From contig NZ_CALEJS010000035.1 in NCBI RefSeq assembly GCF_937898475.1, positions 17,113-81,112 on the forward strand: a DNA stretch of 64,000 bases, given 5' to 3'. Positions within the stretch are counted from its first letter, which is position 1, and every line of letters begins with the position of its first letter. The position numbers and the translations under genes were made by a program. The notes beneath the pieces were generated by a model that was given only the letters and a program-made list of their open reading frames with translations, ran no database searches and was not told where the DNA came from. Positions 42,842-52,800 of the stretch are shown here, one piece after another. Source of the DNA: an uncultured Chitinophaga sp. GTDB lineage: Bacteria > Bacteroidota > Bacteroidia > Chitinophagales > Chitinophagaceae.

Positions 42842-43431
42842 ACAGGTATAAACTCGTAGTGATTGGCGGCTCTGCCGGCAGCCTGGATATTATGCTGCGG
42901 ATAGTGGCCGACCTTCCCATACATAGCCCCGCTTCTTTTGTTATTGTGCTGCACCGGAAAAGCGGCCAGCCTTCTGTGCTCACCGCCCTGCTGGCAGACA
43001 AAACAAAGCTGCCCGTAAAGGATGTGGAAGACAAAGAGCCCATTCTGCCCGGCACTATTTACGTAGCCCCCTGCGATTATCACCTGCTGCTGGAAGAAGA
43101 TCATACCTTTTCGCTGGATGTTTCGGAGAAAGTACATTACAGCCGCCCCAGTATAGACGTCACCTTTGAATCTGCCGCCCCCCTCTACAAAGATGCGCTG
43201 GTGGGCATATTACTGTCGGGCGCCAATGCCGACGGCGCTGAAGGCATGAAGGCCATTGCCCAGCACGGCGGCTTTACCATTGTGCAGCAGCCGGATACAG
43301 CAGAAATCGGCTATATGCCCCAGCAGGCTTTAAATATCATGGCAGCTTCCAGGGTGCTGGACGGCCTGGAGATCAGCCATTTCCTGCATGAGCTCTTATC
43401 CGCAGAAACGCCTACCGGTTTGCACCATTGA
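42823..43431 (+). CDS. CheB-type protein-glutamate methylesterase without receiver domain
   Basis: 202 residues containing only the catalytic domain. The triad is visible: Ser17 in VIGGSAGSLD, His44 in VLHRKSG and Asp137 in LLSGANADGAEGM. YMPQQALNIM near the end is also family-typical. Classical CheB has an N-terminal REC domain that regulates it; this one has none, so control may come from the separate receivers encoded in the same operon. It should remove methyl groups placed by the CheR protein whose gene overlaps it. Last gene of the operon; 43432-43564 shows nothing. Confidence 0.9.
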   Translation: MAQNNVDRYKLVVIGGSAGSLDIMLRIVADLPIHSPASFVIVLHRKSGQPSVLTALLADKTKLPVKDVEDKEPILPGTIYVAPCDYHLLLEEDHTFSLDVSEKVHYSRPSIDVTFESAAPLYKDALVGILLSGANADGAEGMKAIAQHGGFTIVQQPDTAEIGYMPQQALNIMAASRVLDGLEISHFLHELLSAETPTGLHH

Positions 43432-43564
43432 CCCGGGGCAGTGTACCATCCTCCTTCTACACGCTGCTGCCTTATTTCCCCATTTATCTGCTGAATAAGC
43501 CTTTATCCCCTCTTATACACCTGCTGCATGCGTTTTGCAGGAGATAGGCTAATACGCGATCATT

Positions 43565-44527
43565 ATGGCACAGCAAAAAGCAAAACCCGTTCAAAAGCGG
43601 CTTTACAAAAAATGGTTCACCGTGGCTCCCGGTGTGTGGGGCATAAAAGACCTGTTTGTCAATGTCTACCTGGTGCATTCCGGGGAAGCTAACCGCTGGG
43701 TTCTGGTGGATGCGGGCTTGCCTTCTACCGCACGGTGCATAAAGAAGGTAGCGGAGCACCTTTTCTGGCCGCAAACCAGTCCGGCGGCCATCATCCTCAC
43801 CCACGGACATTTTGACCATACGGGCTCGCTGAAGAAGCTGGCGGATGAATGGGATGTACCTGTGTACGCTCATTACCTGGAGGCGCCCTATCTTACGGGG
43901 CATTCTTCCTACCCGCCGCCAGACCCGACTGCGGGCGGGGGACTGATGACGCTCCTCTCCTGCTTCTTTCCCAAAAAGCCTAAAGATCTGAACGGACGGC
44001 TGCTGCTGTTACCGGAAGATAATACCGTACCCGGACTGCCCGGCTGGCGGTATATTCATACACCGGGGCATGCGCCCGGGCATATCAGTCTCTTCCGGGA
44101 AAGTGATGGCGTACTGATAGCAGGAGATGCAGTGGTGACCACCCGGCAGGAATCGCTTTTCTCCGTCATGATGCAGTCCAGGAAACTTTGCGGTCCGCCC
44201 AGATACTTTACTTACGACTGGAGAGCCGCCGAAACCACCGTTAACAAACTGGCCGAGCTGGAACCTTCCGTGATTGCCAGCGGACACGGAAAACCAATGC
44301 AGGGAAATGCCATGAAAGCGGCCTTACACCGATTGGCCGCCAACTTTGACCACGAAACCGTACCTGCCTCCGGAAGATATGTAGATGAATCGGCGGTGGC
44401 CGGGCCATCGGGCGTAGAGTATGTACCCGCCCCTCATCCAAAGGAAAAATGGTATAAAGCCGGCGCAGCGCTGGCCATGATAGGTATTGGTGCGCTGCTG
44501 CTTCATTTCAGCAGCAAAAAGGAGTGA
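43565..44527 (+). CDS. metallo-beta-lactamase-fold hydrolase with C-terminal membrane anchor
   Basis: 320 residues. Metal motif LTHGHFDHTGS (His80, His82, Asp84, His85), further ligands in TPGHAPGHISLF and IAGDAVVT, and final His in SGHGKPM: a complete binuclear site. The last ~25 residues (AGAALAMIGIGALLLHFSSKKE) form one hydrophobic helix followed by lysines, a tail anchor that keeps the enzyme on the cytoplasmic face of the membrane or as a tail-anchored protein. A Pro/Gly-rich insertion (SYPPPDPTAGGG) lies mid-chain. The reaction is not assigned. An AGGAGA ribosome-binding site lies about 27 bases before the ATG. Confidence 0.85.
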   Translation: MAQQKAKPVQKRLYKKWFTVAPGVWGIKDLFVNVYLVHSGEANRWVLVDAGLPSTARCIKKVAEHLFWPQTSPAAIILTHGHFDHTGSLKKLADEWDVPVYAHYLEAPYLTGHSSYPPPDPTAGGGLMTLLSCFFPKKPKDLNGRLLLLPEDNTVPGLPGWRYIHTPGHAPGHISLFRESDGVLIAGDAVVTTRQESLFSVMMQSRKLCGPPRYFTYDWRAAETTVNKLAELEPSVIASGHGKPMQGNAMKAALHRLAANFDHETVPASGRYVDESAVAGPSGVEYVPAPHPKEKWYKAGAALAMIGIGALLLHFSSKKE

Positions 44528-44598
44528 TCCCGCTATCTGTGCATTGTTTACCATGGAATAAGCCGTATTTTTATACCCGCACCACAAAAAAACATACC

Positions 44599-45585
44599 AT
44601 GGTACAATTAGGCATCTTACTTACACGGCATCACCGTTTATTAAGCGTGGCCGCAATGCTGGATGTTTTTGAAACAGTTAACCACTATTATGAGGGCGAC
44701 GGACAGGCTGCGTTTTTTGATATCTCTTTGCTCTATCCACAGAGCAGTTACCCCCCGGCTTATTCCGAGCATCCTGTATACCCGCTGCAGGCATCTCCCA
44801 GGCAAACCATCATCCTGATACCGGCCTTTGGCACCAGCGATCTGCAGGGCGCCATCCGCGATAATGGCGAGTGTCTTTCCTGGCTGCAGCAACAACATCA
44901 ACAGGGCACGGAAATAGCCAGCTTCTGTACCGGCGCCTTCTTACTGGCCGCCACCGGGCTGCTGGATAAAAAGCCAGCTACCACCCATATACATGCCGCC
45001 ACGGCCTTTGCCAAAGCATTTCCACAGGTGCAGCTGCAACCCAGCGAGATCACCACTTTCCAACAGGGTATCTATACAGGCGGAGGCGCTACCAACAGTT
45101 TCCACCTGATGCTGCGCGTGCTGGAGAAATACTGCGGATACGAAATGACCCTGCGGGTAGCCAAATATTTTGCCATTGATATGGACCGTGAACAACAGGC
45201 TTATTTCGGTACTTTTCAGCCGGTGTTCAACCATAAGGATGAACTGGTGAGCGCCCTGCAGCACCGCATTAAAAGCCGCTTCCAGGAAGCAGGTACCATC
45301 GAGGAACTGCTCTCTGAAATACCGGCCAGCCGCAGGAACCTGGCCCGGCGCTTTAAAGCGGCTACCGGTTTCACACCCATCGAATACCTGCAGCGTACCA
45401 GGGTGGAAGCCGCCAAAGGACTGCTGGAACAAACCGACCAGAGCGTGCTGGAAGTGATGCTGAATACCGGCTATAATGACCTGAAGACCTTCCGCCAGTT
45501 GTTCCGCAAAACCACGGGTATGACACCTACCGCCTACCGCGAAAAGTTCTACCGGAAAAGAGTCATTGATCCGGCCTTGCAGTAA
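44599..45585 (+). CDS. GlxA-type AraC-family regulator with DJ-1/PfpI domain
   Basis: 328 residues from ATG 44599. The N-terminal half (about 1-185) is a DJ-1/PfpI-like domain with the nucleophile-elbow region IASFCTGAFLLAATGLL and the sequence TTHIHAATAFAKAF. The C-terminal ~100 residues are an AraC helix-turn-helix pair (PASRRNLARRFKAATGFTP, LNTGYNDLKTFRQLFRKTTG). GlxA-like proteins respond to small molecules, often glyoxal/amide or glycine-betaine type compounds, but the ligand here is unknown. ATG 44599 is preferred to an in-frame GTG at 44524, which overlaps the previous gene. Possible targets are the neighbouring genes. Confidence 0.87.
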   Translation: MVQLGILLTRHHRLLSVAAMLDVFETVNHYYEGDGQAAFFDISLLYPQSSYPPAYSEHPVYPLQASPRQTIILIPAFGTSDLQGAIRDNGECLSWLQQQHQQGTEIASFCTGAFLLAATGLLDKKPATTHIHAATAFAKAFPQVQLQPSEITTFQQGIYTGGGATNSFHLMLRVLEKYCGYEMTLRVAKYFAIDMDREQQAYFGTFQPVFNHKDELVSALQHRIKSRFQEAGTIEELLSEIPASRRNLARRFKAATGFTPIEYLQRTRVEAAKGLLEQTDQSVLEVMLNTGYNDLKTFRQLFRKTTGMTPTAYREKFYRKRVIDPALQ

Positions 45586-45751
45586 ACCTTATGCCATTTC
45601 ATTTATGGAAAATTATTCCTACATTGGGGACAGATCATCTAACCGGCCTGTGAATATCCACGTTTATTATTGAAAAAGAGAAGGCCTATCCTTCCGGATT
45701 GTATGTATGTAGAATGAACAATGCTTTTTATTCCTATTTAATAGAACAGTT

Positions 45752-46852
45752 ATGAACAAAATTTTATCAACCATCTTCTTATCAGGCTTTTTCCTGATGG
45801 CCGGTATCCACGTTTATGCCCAGGGTTGTGTAGCGCTGCGCGGTAACGGTACTGCCTGCGTGATGACACATCCGGATGAAGACCATGCAGACAAATGGAT
45901 CTTTAACATGGGCGGACGCTATTTCAAGTCTTACAAACACTTCAAAGGCAGGGAAGAACAAAAGGAAAGAGTGGAACTGGGTACAGAAGTGATCAACCAC
46001 CAGACTGCCGTAGACTTTACCCTTACCCGCATACTGGATGATCGCTGGAGCGTGATGATAGATGTGCCACTGCTGTTCAACGCCCGCTCATCCCTTTACG
46101 AACACGGACTGGTAAATGGCAGGAACAATTTCAATGAACGACACAGCATGCACTCTTACGGCCTGGGAGATATCAGGATAGCGGTATACCGCTGGCTGCT
46201 GAATCCCCGGAAGTCTGCCAGGGGCAACATACAGGCAGGCCTGGGTATTAAGTTTGCCACCGGCGATTATGATTACCAGGATTACTGGTACAACGTAGGC
46301 CCCAACGGCGCCAAAGAACTACGCACCGTAGACCAGTCCATACAGCTGGGCGATGGCGGCACAGGCATCAGCACAGAGATCAATGCTTTCTACAATATTT
46401 CACGCCGTTTTGGCTCTTACTTCAATGCTTATTATCTCATCAATCCACGCGAACAGAATGGCGTAAGAACCTACCGTGAAACATTATCTCCTGCATTAGC
46501 CAATGAAGGCATTATGAGCGTACCAGACCAATATATGCTGCGGGCAGGCCTCACCTATGGCGCCGGTAATTTTACCGCCTCTGCAGGCGCCCGGCTGGAA
46601 GGCATTCCCGTTCATGACCTGGTAGGCGGCAGCGGCGATTTCAGAAGGCCCGGCTATGTATGGTCCGTAGAACCCGGTGTAGCTTACCGCCTCAAAAAGG
46701 TGAGCCTCTATGCCTCCGTACCCATCGCCTTTGTACGTAACAGAACCCAAAGCGTTACCGACAAAGAAAGAAGCACCCCCACCAATAAAGTGAACGGTGA
46801 CGCCGCCTTTGCAGACTATGTGGTTAACGCAGGCGTTTCTTTCCGCTTCTGA
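45752..46852 (+). CDS. putative outer-membrane beta-barrel protein of unknown function
   Basis: 366 residues with a signal peptide at 1-23 (LMAGIHVYAQG). Mature sequence starts with a two-Cys segment (GCVALRGNGTACVM) that may form a disulfide, then alternating amphipathic strands (GDIRIAVYRWLL, GNIQAGLGIKFATGDYDY, FTASAGARLEG, YVVNAGVSFRF) ending in Phe, typical of an outer-membrane barrel. I do not recognise a specific family; it resembles transporter-like or porin-like proteins found next to redox genes in this phylum. Monocistronic, ended by the strong hairpin at 46875-46922. Confidence 0.65.
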   Translation: MNKILSTIFLSGFFLMAGIHVYAQGCVALRGNGTACVMTHPDEDHADKWIFNMGGRYFKSYKHFKGREEQKERVELGTEVINHQTAVDFTLTRILDDRWSVMIDVPLLFNARSSLYEHGLVNGRNNFNERHSMHSYGLGDIRIAVYRWLLNPRKSARGNIQAGLGIKFATGDYDYQDYWYNVGPNGAKELRTVDQSIQLGDGGTGISTEINAFYNISRRFGSYFNAYYLINPREQNGVRTYRETLSPALANEGIMSVPDQYMLRAGLTYGAGNFTASAGARLEGIPVHDLVGGSGDFRRPGYVWSVEPGVAYRLKKVSLYASVPIAFVRNRTQSVTDKERSTPTNKVNGDAAFADYVVNAGVSFRF

Positions 46853-46874
46853 TTGGAAGTAAAAAAAAAAAAAT

Positions 46875-46922
46875 AATAATCACAACACTGGTGCCCCGCC
46901 TGACACTGGTGTTGTGATTATT
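46875..46922. terminator. bidirectional terminator hairpin
   Basis: AATAATCACAACAC (46875-46888) pairs with GTGTTGTGATTATT (46909-46922), 14 bp, loop about 20 bases with further pairing (CTGGTG/CACTGG). A run of A precedes it and T-rich sequence follows, so it can end transcription from both the outer-membrane gene (+) and the GH76 gene (-). Confidence 0.8.
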
Positions 46923-46941
46923 TATTTTTGATTGTTGATTG

Positions 46942-48060
46942 TTATTTGTCCTGCGGCGGGCACAATTGCATCAGGGCCACCGCGCTGCTGGCTTCGTAGG
47001 ACTGAATGACGCCTGTTGGACAGGGGATCTTATAGTTACGGTAGGTGAGGCCGCGGGCGGCGTCGCGGTTGCCCCAGGCGGTGTTGATGTTCTTCTGCAG
47101 CCAGGGTATGTATTGCGATTGGCCCGCATCTTTCACCAGCATCATTACATACTGGGCAAAGATGGCTTTTAACACGCCTTGTTCGTTCCAGTCTCCTTCT
47201 GCAGGGAGGATGCCATCTTTATCACTCATTACCTTTTGCGTATAGTCGGTAGCCCGCTTGGCATGATCCAGGTAGGCCGTTTCGCCGGTTGCTTTATACA
47301 ACATAACGGCGGCGCCGATAAATGTGCCCTGGTTGTAGGTATAGTCTGACCAGCCTTTCTTTCCCCTGATGTTATTGTCTGCCACCCTGCCGGTGGTGCT
47401 GTCTGCCAGGTTGGTCAGCGACCAGCTGTAAACGTCCTTTGCTTTTTGCAGGTAGGCCGCCTCTCCGGTTATTTTATGCAGCAGCATGGCAGCTATCACC
47501 GTGGGGAAGTTGATGCAGGAATTTTTGCCGCTGTGATTAAAATCCCAGAACATACCGCCTTCCGCAGAATCGTAAGATTCATCCCACACTCTTTTGAAAC
47601 CCGATACCGAAAGGTCCAGGTAGTGCTGCTCTCCGGTGAGCTGGTAAGCCCTTGCCAGGGAGATGATCCACCACATCATATCGTCATAGATGAACCATAC
47701 GGTGCGGTTGTTCCAGTTATACTGGTCGTACCTGCGATGGCCGCCATCGTAAATATCCTTTACCAGTTTCAGGTAAGCGGGATCGGATGTACGCTGGTAG
47801 GCATTCATGGCCATGTCCCAGTAGATGGCCTGTGTCCAGATGGCACCGATGGATTTCTTCTCCGTGGTGGCATAATACAGCTTATCGCCCGTGCTGTAAA
47901 AATATTCGTTGAAGTTATTGTAGGCCGAAGTGGCATCCTTCGCGGTAAAGGAAACAGCCTGCAGAACCGGCGGATCACCCGGCCCGGTCCTGTTGTTGCT
48001 TTTGCTGCAGGAAGCATTCAATAGCAATGCTGCTGCTAATGGAAAGAACAGTTTATTCAT
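46942..48060 (-). CDS. GH76 endo-alpha-1,6-mannanase-like lipoprotein
   Basis: 372 residues with lipobox ALLLNASCSKS (Cys18), so likely lipid-anchored and surface-exposed. The GH76 (alpha/alpha)6 barrel is indicated by the catalytic Asp pair Asp126-Asp127 in WFIYDDMMWW, with WTQAIYWDMAMNAY, GGMFWDFNHSGKNSCINFP and YTYNQGTFIGAAVMLY as further family landmarks. GH76 enzymes cut the alpha-1,6-mannan backbone of fungal cell walls or related bacterial glycans. It closes an operon with sigma, FecR, SusC and SusD, pointing to alpha-mannan as the substrate of the locus. Confidence 0.88.
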   Translation of the reverse strand: MNKLFFPLAAALLLNASCSKSNNRTGPGDPPVLQAVSFTAKDATSAYNNFNEYFYSTGDKLYYATTEKKSIGAIWTQAIYWDMAMNAYQRTSDPAYLKLVKDIYDGGHRRYDQYNWNNRTVWFIYDDMMWWIISLARAYQLTGEQHYLDLSVSGFKRVWDESYDSAEGGMFWDFNHSGKNSCINFPTVIAAMLLHKITGEAAYLQKAKDVYSWSLTNLADSTTGRVADNNIRGKKGWSDYTYNQGTFIGAAVMLYKATGETAYLDHAKRATDYTQKVMSDKDGILPAEGDWNEQGVLKAIFAQYVMMLVKDAGQSQYIPWLQKNINTAWGNRDAARGLTYRNYKIPCPTGVIQSYEASSAVALMQLCPPQDK

Positions 48061-48076
48061 GTTGTTATTTTAATGC

Positions 48077-49885
48077 TTACCAGCCCGGGTTTTGCACCAG
48101 CTCCTTATCGTTATTGATGTCATCGGATGGCAGCGGGAAAAGATAATGTCTTTTATTGAATACGCGCGTTTCGAAAGGTACAACATTCAGGAATTCCGGC
48201 AGATCGGCCTGGATGTTCAAGCCGTACATAGGGCCGTTCTGTGTCTGCTCAGCGATCTTCCAGCGGCGCACATCAAAGTAACGGTTGTTCTCGAAGGCCA
48301 GCTCTACGCGGCGTTCTTTGCGGATGGCTTCGCGCATGGCGGCTTGTCCTGCGGGGGCAGGTAGCTCTGCGCCGCCGTATTGCGGAATGCCTGCCCTTTC
48401 GCGGATGAGGTTCAGGTATTTCAGTATGTCCGGGTTGCCGGGTTCTGCTTCGTTGAGGCATTCAGCATAGCTCAGGTATATCTCTGCGAGGCGCAGGAGG
48501 ATACAGGTACGGTCGTTCACATCCCAGGCGCCGGTGCCCATGGCTTTACGCACAATATAACCGGTAGGCGAATAGTCTCCGCCGCCTGTCTGTCTGCCTG
48601 AATTACCGGTATTATACAGGCGGGTGGTGATCTCGCCAAAGGAGGTATTCAGCCAGGTGCTGCCATCATAAGTGATGTTCACATAGAAACGCGGTTCACG
48701 GTTCACCCACTGGTTGTAGATGTTTTTAACATGCGAGTCGTAAGGCGCCTGGAAATCGGAATAGCCGGAGCTTACGTAACCTGACTGCGGATCATCAATG
48801 CTTCTGCCGTTCTTCATAAAGAAGGCGTCTACCATGTTCTGCGTGGCCCCCAGTCCGCCGCTGCCTTTTACATCACGGGAGCTGGCGCCGCCGTGGTAGG
48901 GACACAGTTCGTACTGACGCGGACCGATAGAACTCCCCGGCCGTGCCAGGATCACTTCTTCATTCCAGTCTGTGAGGATCACATCCCTGCAGGAAAGATA
49001 AGGGCTGAAATTGCCGTCAGGACCGTTCTTGCGGAACAGGTTATAGGTGCCGGGTACAAACTCTGTGATGAAGGCCTTATAAGCATCTGCGGCTACTTTC
49101 CATTTGCTGGCATCGAAGGACTGGCTGATCAGCTGCTTGCCATCTTTGTTCCGTAACTCCGCCAGGTCGGCATTGCCGTTATACAGCGGACTGGCGCCAT
49201 ACATCAGTGCATTGGCCCTGAAGGCAAGCGCGATGCCGCGGCTGATACGGCCATAGTCCTGGTCGTTGTTAGGTTTAACAGGCAGGATGGCTGCTGCCTT
49301 TTCCAGCTCGTCTGCTACGTAAGCCACACATTCATCGAATGAATTACGCGGTATCTGCAGGTTGGCATCCACGGGAGTAGGCGTTTCTCCCAGCAATACT
49401 ACGGGGCCGTATATACGCATCAGGTAGAAGTAATACATGGCTCTCAATGCGCGGGCTTCTGCCTTGTACTGGTTGATCAGCTGGGGTGTAAGATCGGTGA
49501 TGCGGTCTGCATTCTCAATGAACACGCTGGCGGCGCGGATGCCTTTGTAGTAGTTGGTCCAGTAGTCTCTTACAAAACCGGAGTTGGCATCCCAGTTACC
49601 GATGTTCACATCATTGGACTGTACAAATCCCCATACGTAGTCGGCTTCATCGCTGCCGCCTGTCCACAGGCCACGGTTGGTGTTATCGCCCGGGTTACGT
49701 TGTCCGTATTCATCCGGTATACGTGCATATACGTTATTCAGGAACTTGCGCGCGGTGCCCCAGGTGCGGAAAGTTTCTTCTATGGTAAGCCTGTCGTCAG
49801 GCACCTGGTCAAGATATTTTTTGCAGGATGACAGCGTAATGAATGCGAGCAGTATATAGATCAGTTTCTGGATATTCAGGTTCAT
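48077..49885 (-). CDS. SusD-like outer-membrane lipoprotein (mannan-type locus)
   Basis: 602 residues with lipobox AFITLSSCKKYL (Cys21) and the SusD/RagB fold: FLNNVYARIPDEY, YKAEARALRAMYYFYLMRIYGPV, and the C-terminal conserved parts LRLAEIYLSYAECLNEAEP, REAIRKERRVELAFENNRYFDVRRW and HYLFPLP. It captures oligosaccharide and covers the SusC pore. It sits between the SusC gene (6-base gap upstream) and GH76 (16 bases downstream), so it is fully inside the operon. Confidence 0.93.
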   Translation of the reverse strand: MNLNIQKLIYILLAFITLSSCKKYLDQVPDDRLTIEETFRTWGTARKFLNNVYARIPDEYGQRNPGDNTNRGLWTGGSDEADYVWGFVQSNDVNIGNWDANSGFVRDYWTNYYKGIRAASVFIENADRITDLTPQLINQYKAEARALRAMYYFYLMRIYGPVVLLGETPTPVDANLQIPRNSFDECVAYVADELEKAAAILPVKPNNDQDYGRISRGIALAFRANALMYGASPLYNGNADLAELRNKDGKQLISQSFDASKWKVAADAYKAFITEFVPGTYNLFRKNGPDGNFSPYLSCRDVILTDWNEEVILARPGSSIGPRQYELCPYHGGASSRDVKGSGGLGATQNMVDAFFMKNGRSIDDPQSGYVSSGYSDFQAPYDSHVKNIYNQWVNREPRFYVNITYDGSTWLNTSFGEITTRLYNTGNSGRQTGGGDYSPTGYIVRKAMGTGAWDVNDRTCILLRLAEIYLSYAECLNEAEPGNPDILKYLNLIRERAGIPQYGGAELPAPAGQAAMREAIRKERRVELAFENNRYFDVRRWKIAEQTQNGPMYGLNIQADLPEFLNVVPFETRVFNKRHYLFPLPSDDINNDKELVQNPGW

Positions 49886-49891
49886 ACGTGA

Positions 49892-52800
49892 TTAGAATTT
49901 TAGGTTCATGCCAAGGGAGATGGTCCTGATATTGGGATAGGTACTACCGTTATCCGTGTTCAGCTCAGGATCCCACAGTTTGAATTTGCTGAAAGTAAGC
50001 AGGTTGATCCCCTGGAGATACACGGAGGAGTTGCGGATACCTGCTCTTTTCAGGAAACCGAAGGGCAGGTTGTAAGCTATCTGCGCTGACTTGAGGCGCA
50101 TGAAGCTTACGTCTTTCACCCACCAGGAGCTGGCCTGTGTGTTGTTCTTATTCTCTGCCTCACCGTATGCCAGGCGGGGATAAAAAGCATTGGGATCAGG
50201 GTTCTCCGGTGTCCAGCGATCTGTAGCAATGGCGTAGGCATTGGTTTGTCCGCCGCCCGCGTTAAACGGAATGATGGCGCGGCCCTGCAGCATGCGGTCT
50301 ACATCAGACACACCCTGGAACAGCACACCTATATTAAAGCCCTTATAGCCCAGGTTAAAGCCGAAACCATATACCAGTGCAGGTACATCTCCACGGCCGA
50401 TTTTTGTTACGTCATAGCTGTTGATGGTGCCATCGCCGTTGAGGTCTTTGTATTTGATATCGCCGGGCTGCACCTTGGTGCGGTCGCCTGGAACGGCGCT
50501 CTTGTCGATCTCGTCCTGGCTTTGGAACAGGCCTTCTGCCACGTAACCATAACGTGCCAGTACGTTGTTGCCGCGGTGCTCCATCCAGGGGTATGCCTGC
50601 GGAGGACGGTCATCTTCTATCACTTTATCCTTGTTGTAGGTAAGGTTGCCGCGCAGGGCCAGGTCTACCTCTCCCAAACGCATATTGTATTGCAGGCTGG
50701 CGTCAATCCCTTTGTTATCCACTATCCCCAGGTTGCCGTACTGCTGTTCCTGTAAGCCCATAAACGCCACGTTACTGGCCCTTTGCAGGAAGATGCCTGT
50801 ACGGTGCTCCTTGAACAGGTCTACGATGATGGACAGGCGATCGTTCAGGGTACGCAGCTCTATGCCGAGGTCCTGCTTGTTGGATACAGACCATTGCACA
50901 TCGGTAGCATAGCGGGTGATGCTGATGCCGCGGTGAATACTGCTGTTCCTGTCGGGTGTTTTGCCCAGCACATATCCCACACCGTCGTTGCTGTTCAGCT
51001 GTGTGATGTAGAGAAACCTTTCCCGGGCGCTGCCGAGGCCTGTGTTACCGTTGGAATAGCGGAACTTCAGGAAGGTGATGGCCTGTTTCAGCGGTGCAAA
51101 GAATTTTTCGTTGGATGCTACCCAGCCTATACCAACGGCCGGGAAGAAGCCAAAGCGGTTTCCGGGTGCAAAGAGCTCTGACCCGTTGTAGCCGAAGTTG
51201 AATTCTGCAAAGTAGCGGTCGTCAAAAGAGTAGGCCGCTTTACCTGCATAGCCCAGGTATCTTTCGGGGATAGAGCCGATAAAATCACCGGCCAGTGTAT
51301 TGGTCTTATCGCTGGAATAAAAGAGGCCCAGGCCTGTTACGCGGTGCTTACCAAATGCCCGGTCGTAATTGATGGCCGCTTCTGTATAGAACTGGCGCGT
51401 GGTGCGGCGGTCGCCGTCTGCTTTATCGAAGCCCAGGTATTCATCGCCGGTAAAGGTCTTTACCAGGTTCAGCGAACCATCGGGCTTATAGGGATTGGCC
51501 TGATCGGGAAAATAGGTGTCTTCTCTTTTTGAGCGGATGATGTAGTTCTGGTTGTAGGTATCAAACGCAAACATGGCGGTTACACTGAGGCCCTCCGTAA
51601 GCATATCCAGCGCCTGTGTGGCCCGCAGATTAGAATACAGCTGGTTCTTGAACTCGTTGCGGTATCCCCGGTGGGTGAGGTCTGCATAGGGGTTGCGAAA
51701 GCCCCCGTTAGACGACTGACCAGGTACCAGGTCGCCCGGGTACATGATGGGATAGGCCACCGGTGCGGCGTCCATGGCGCTCTGGAAAATATCGTGCGTG
51801 GCAATAGCGGGGTAATTACCGTTGGAGAAATAACCCTGTAAGCCCACATCCAGGCGGGTGGTTTTAGTTACGCGCAGGTTCAGGTTACTGGTAAAATTGT
51901 AGCGGTTGTATTTTAAGGAGGAGTTATACTTTGACAGATCATCTGTTTTCAGGAAACCCGTTTCATTGAAATACCCCAGCGACACATAGTACTGCGCATT
52001 CTCCACACCGCCGCTGGCATTCAGGTTGGCGCTGCGGGTGTGCCCATATTTGTTGAACACGGCATCCATCCAGTCTACATCAGGGTACAGCAGCGGGTCA
52101 ACACCGGATTTTGTTTTATCGATATACTCCTGGGTGTAGAGCGGGTTCTGGTTACGGGTAGCGCGGGCTTCATTGGCCAGGTTCATATAGGTGATACCAT
52201 CCAGCATTTCGGGCCGTTTGGTAAAGGTGTTCACGCCTTCGTTGTAATCGAAATAGATCTGCGGCTTACCGATCTTACCGGTTTTTGTTTTCAGCAGTAT
52301 CACGCCGTTGGCGCCTCTTACGCCATAGACAGCAGTACCGGCTGCATCCTTCAGGATAGTGAAAGATTCAATGTCTTCCGGGGAGATGTTGTTGATAGAG
52401 CGTTCTACTCCATCTACCAGTATCAGCGGGGTAGCCTTGTTGCCATCGCCAAAGGTAGAGATACCGCGTATCCAGATATCGGCGGCGCTCCTGCCCGGTT
52501 CGCCGGTACGCTGCACCCCAACTACACCGGCTATACGGCCTGCCAGCATGGTAGAGATGTCTGCCGCCGGTTGTTTGAACTCAGCAGGTTTGATGGTAGA
52601 CTGTGCCCCCACCAGGCTTACCTTACGCTGGGTGCCGAAACCTACTACCGCCACTTCGTTCAGGGTACGGTTGCCGGGTTTGAGCTGCACATTGATGATG
52701 GTTTGTGCACCTACGGCTACTTCTGCCGTTTCATAGCCAATGAAGCTGAATGCCAGTACGGCATCGGGCGACTGAACAATGATCTTGAAGCGGCCGTTAT

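Noticed and set aside
42026..43431. Flagellar chemotaxis cluster.
   Set aside because: No receptor, CheA, CheW or flagellar gene is in the window, and the CheB lacks its receiver domain.
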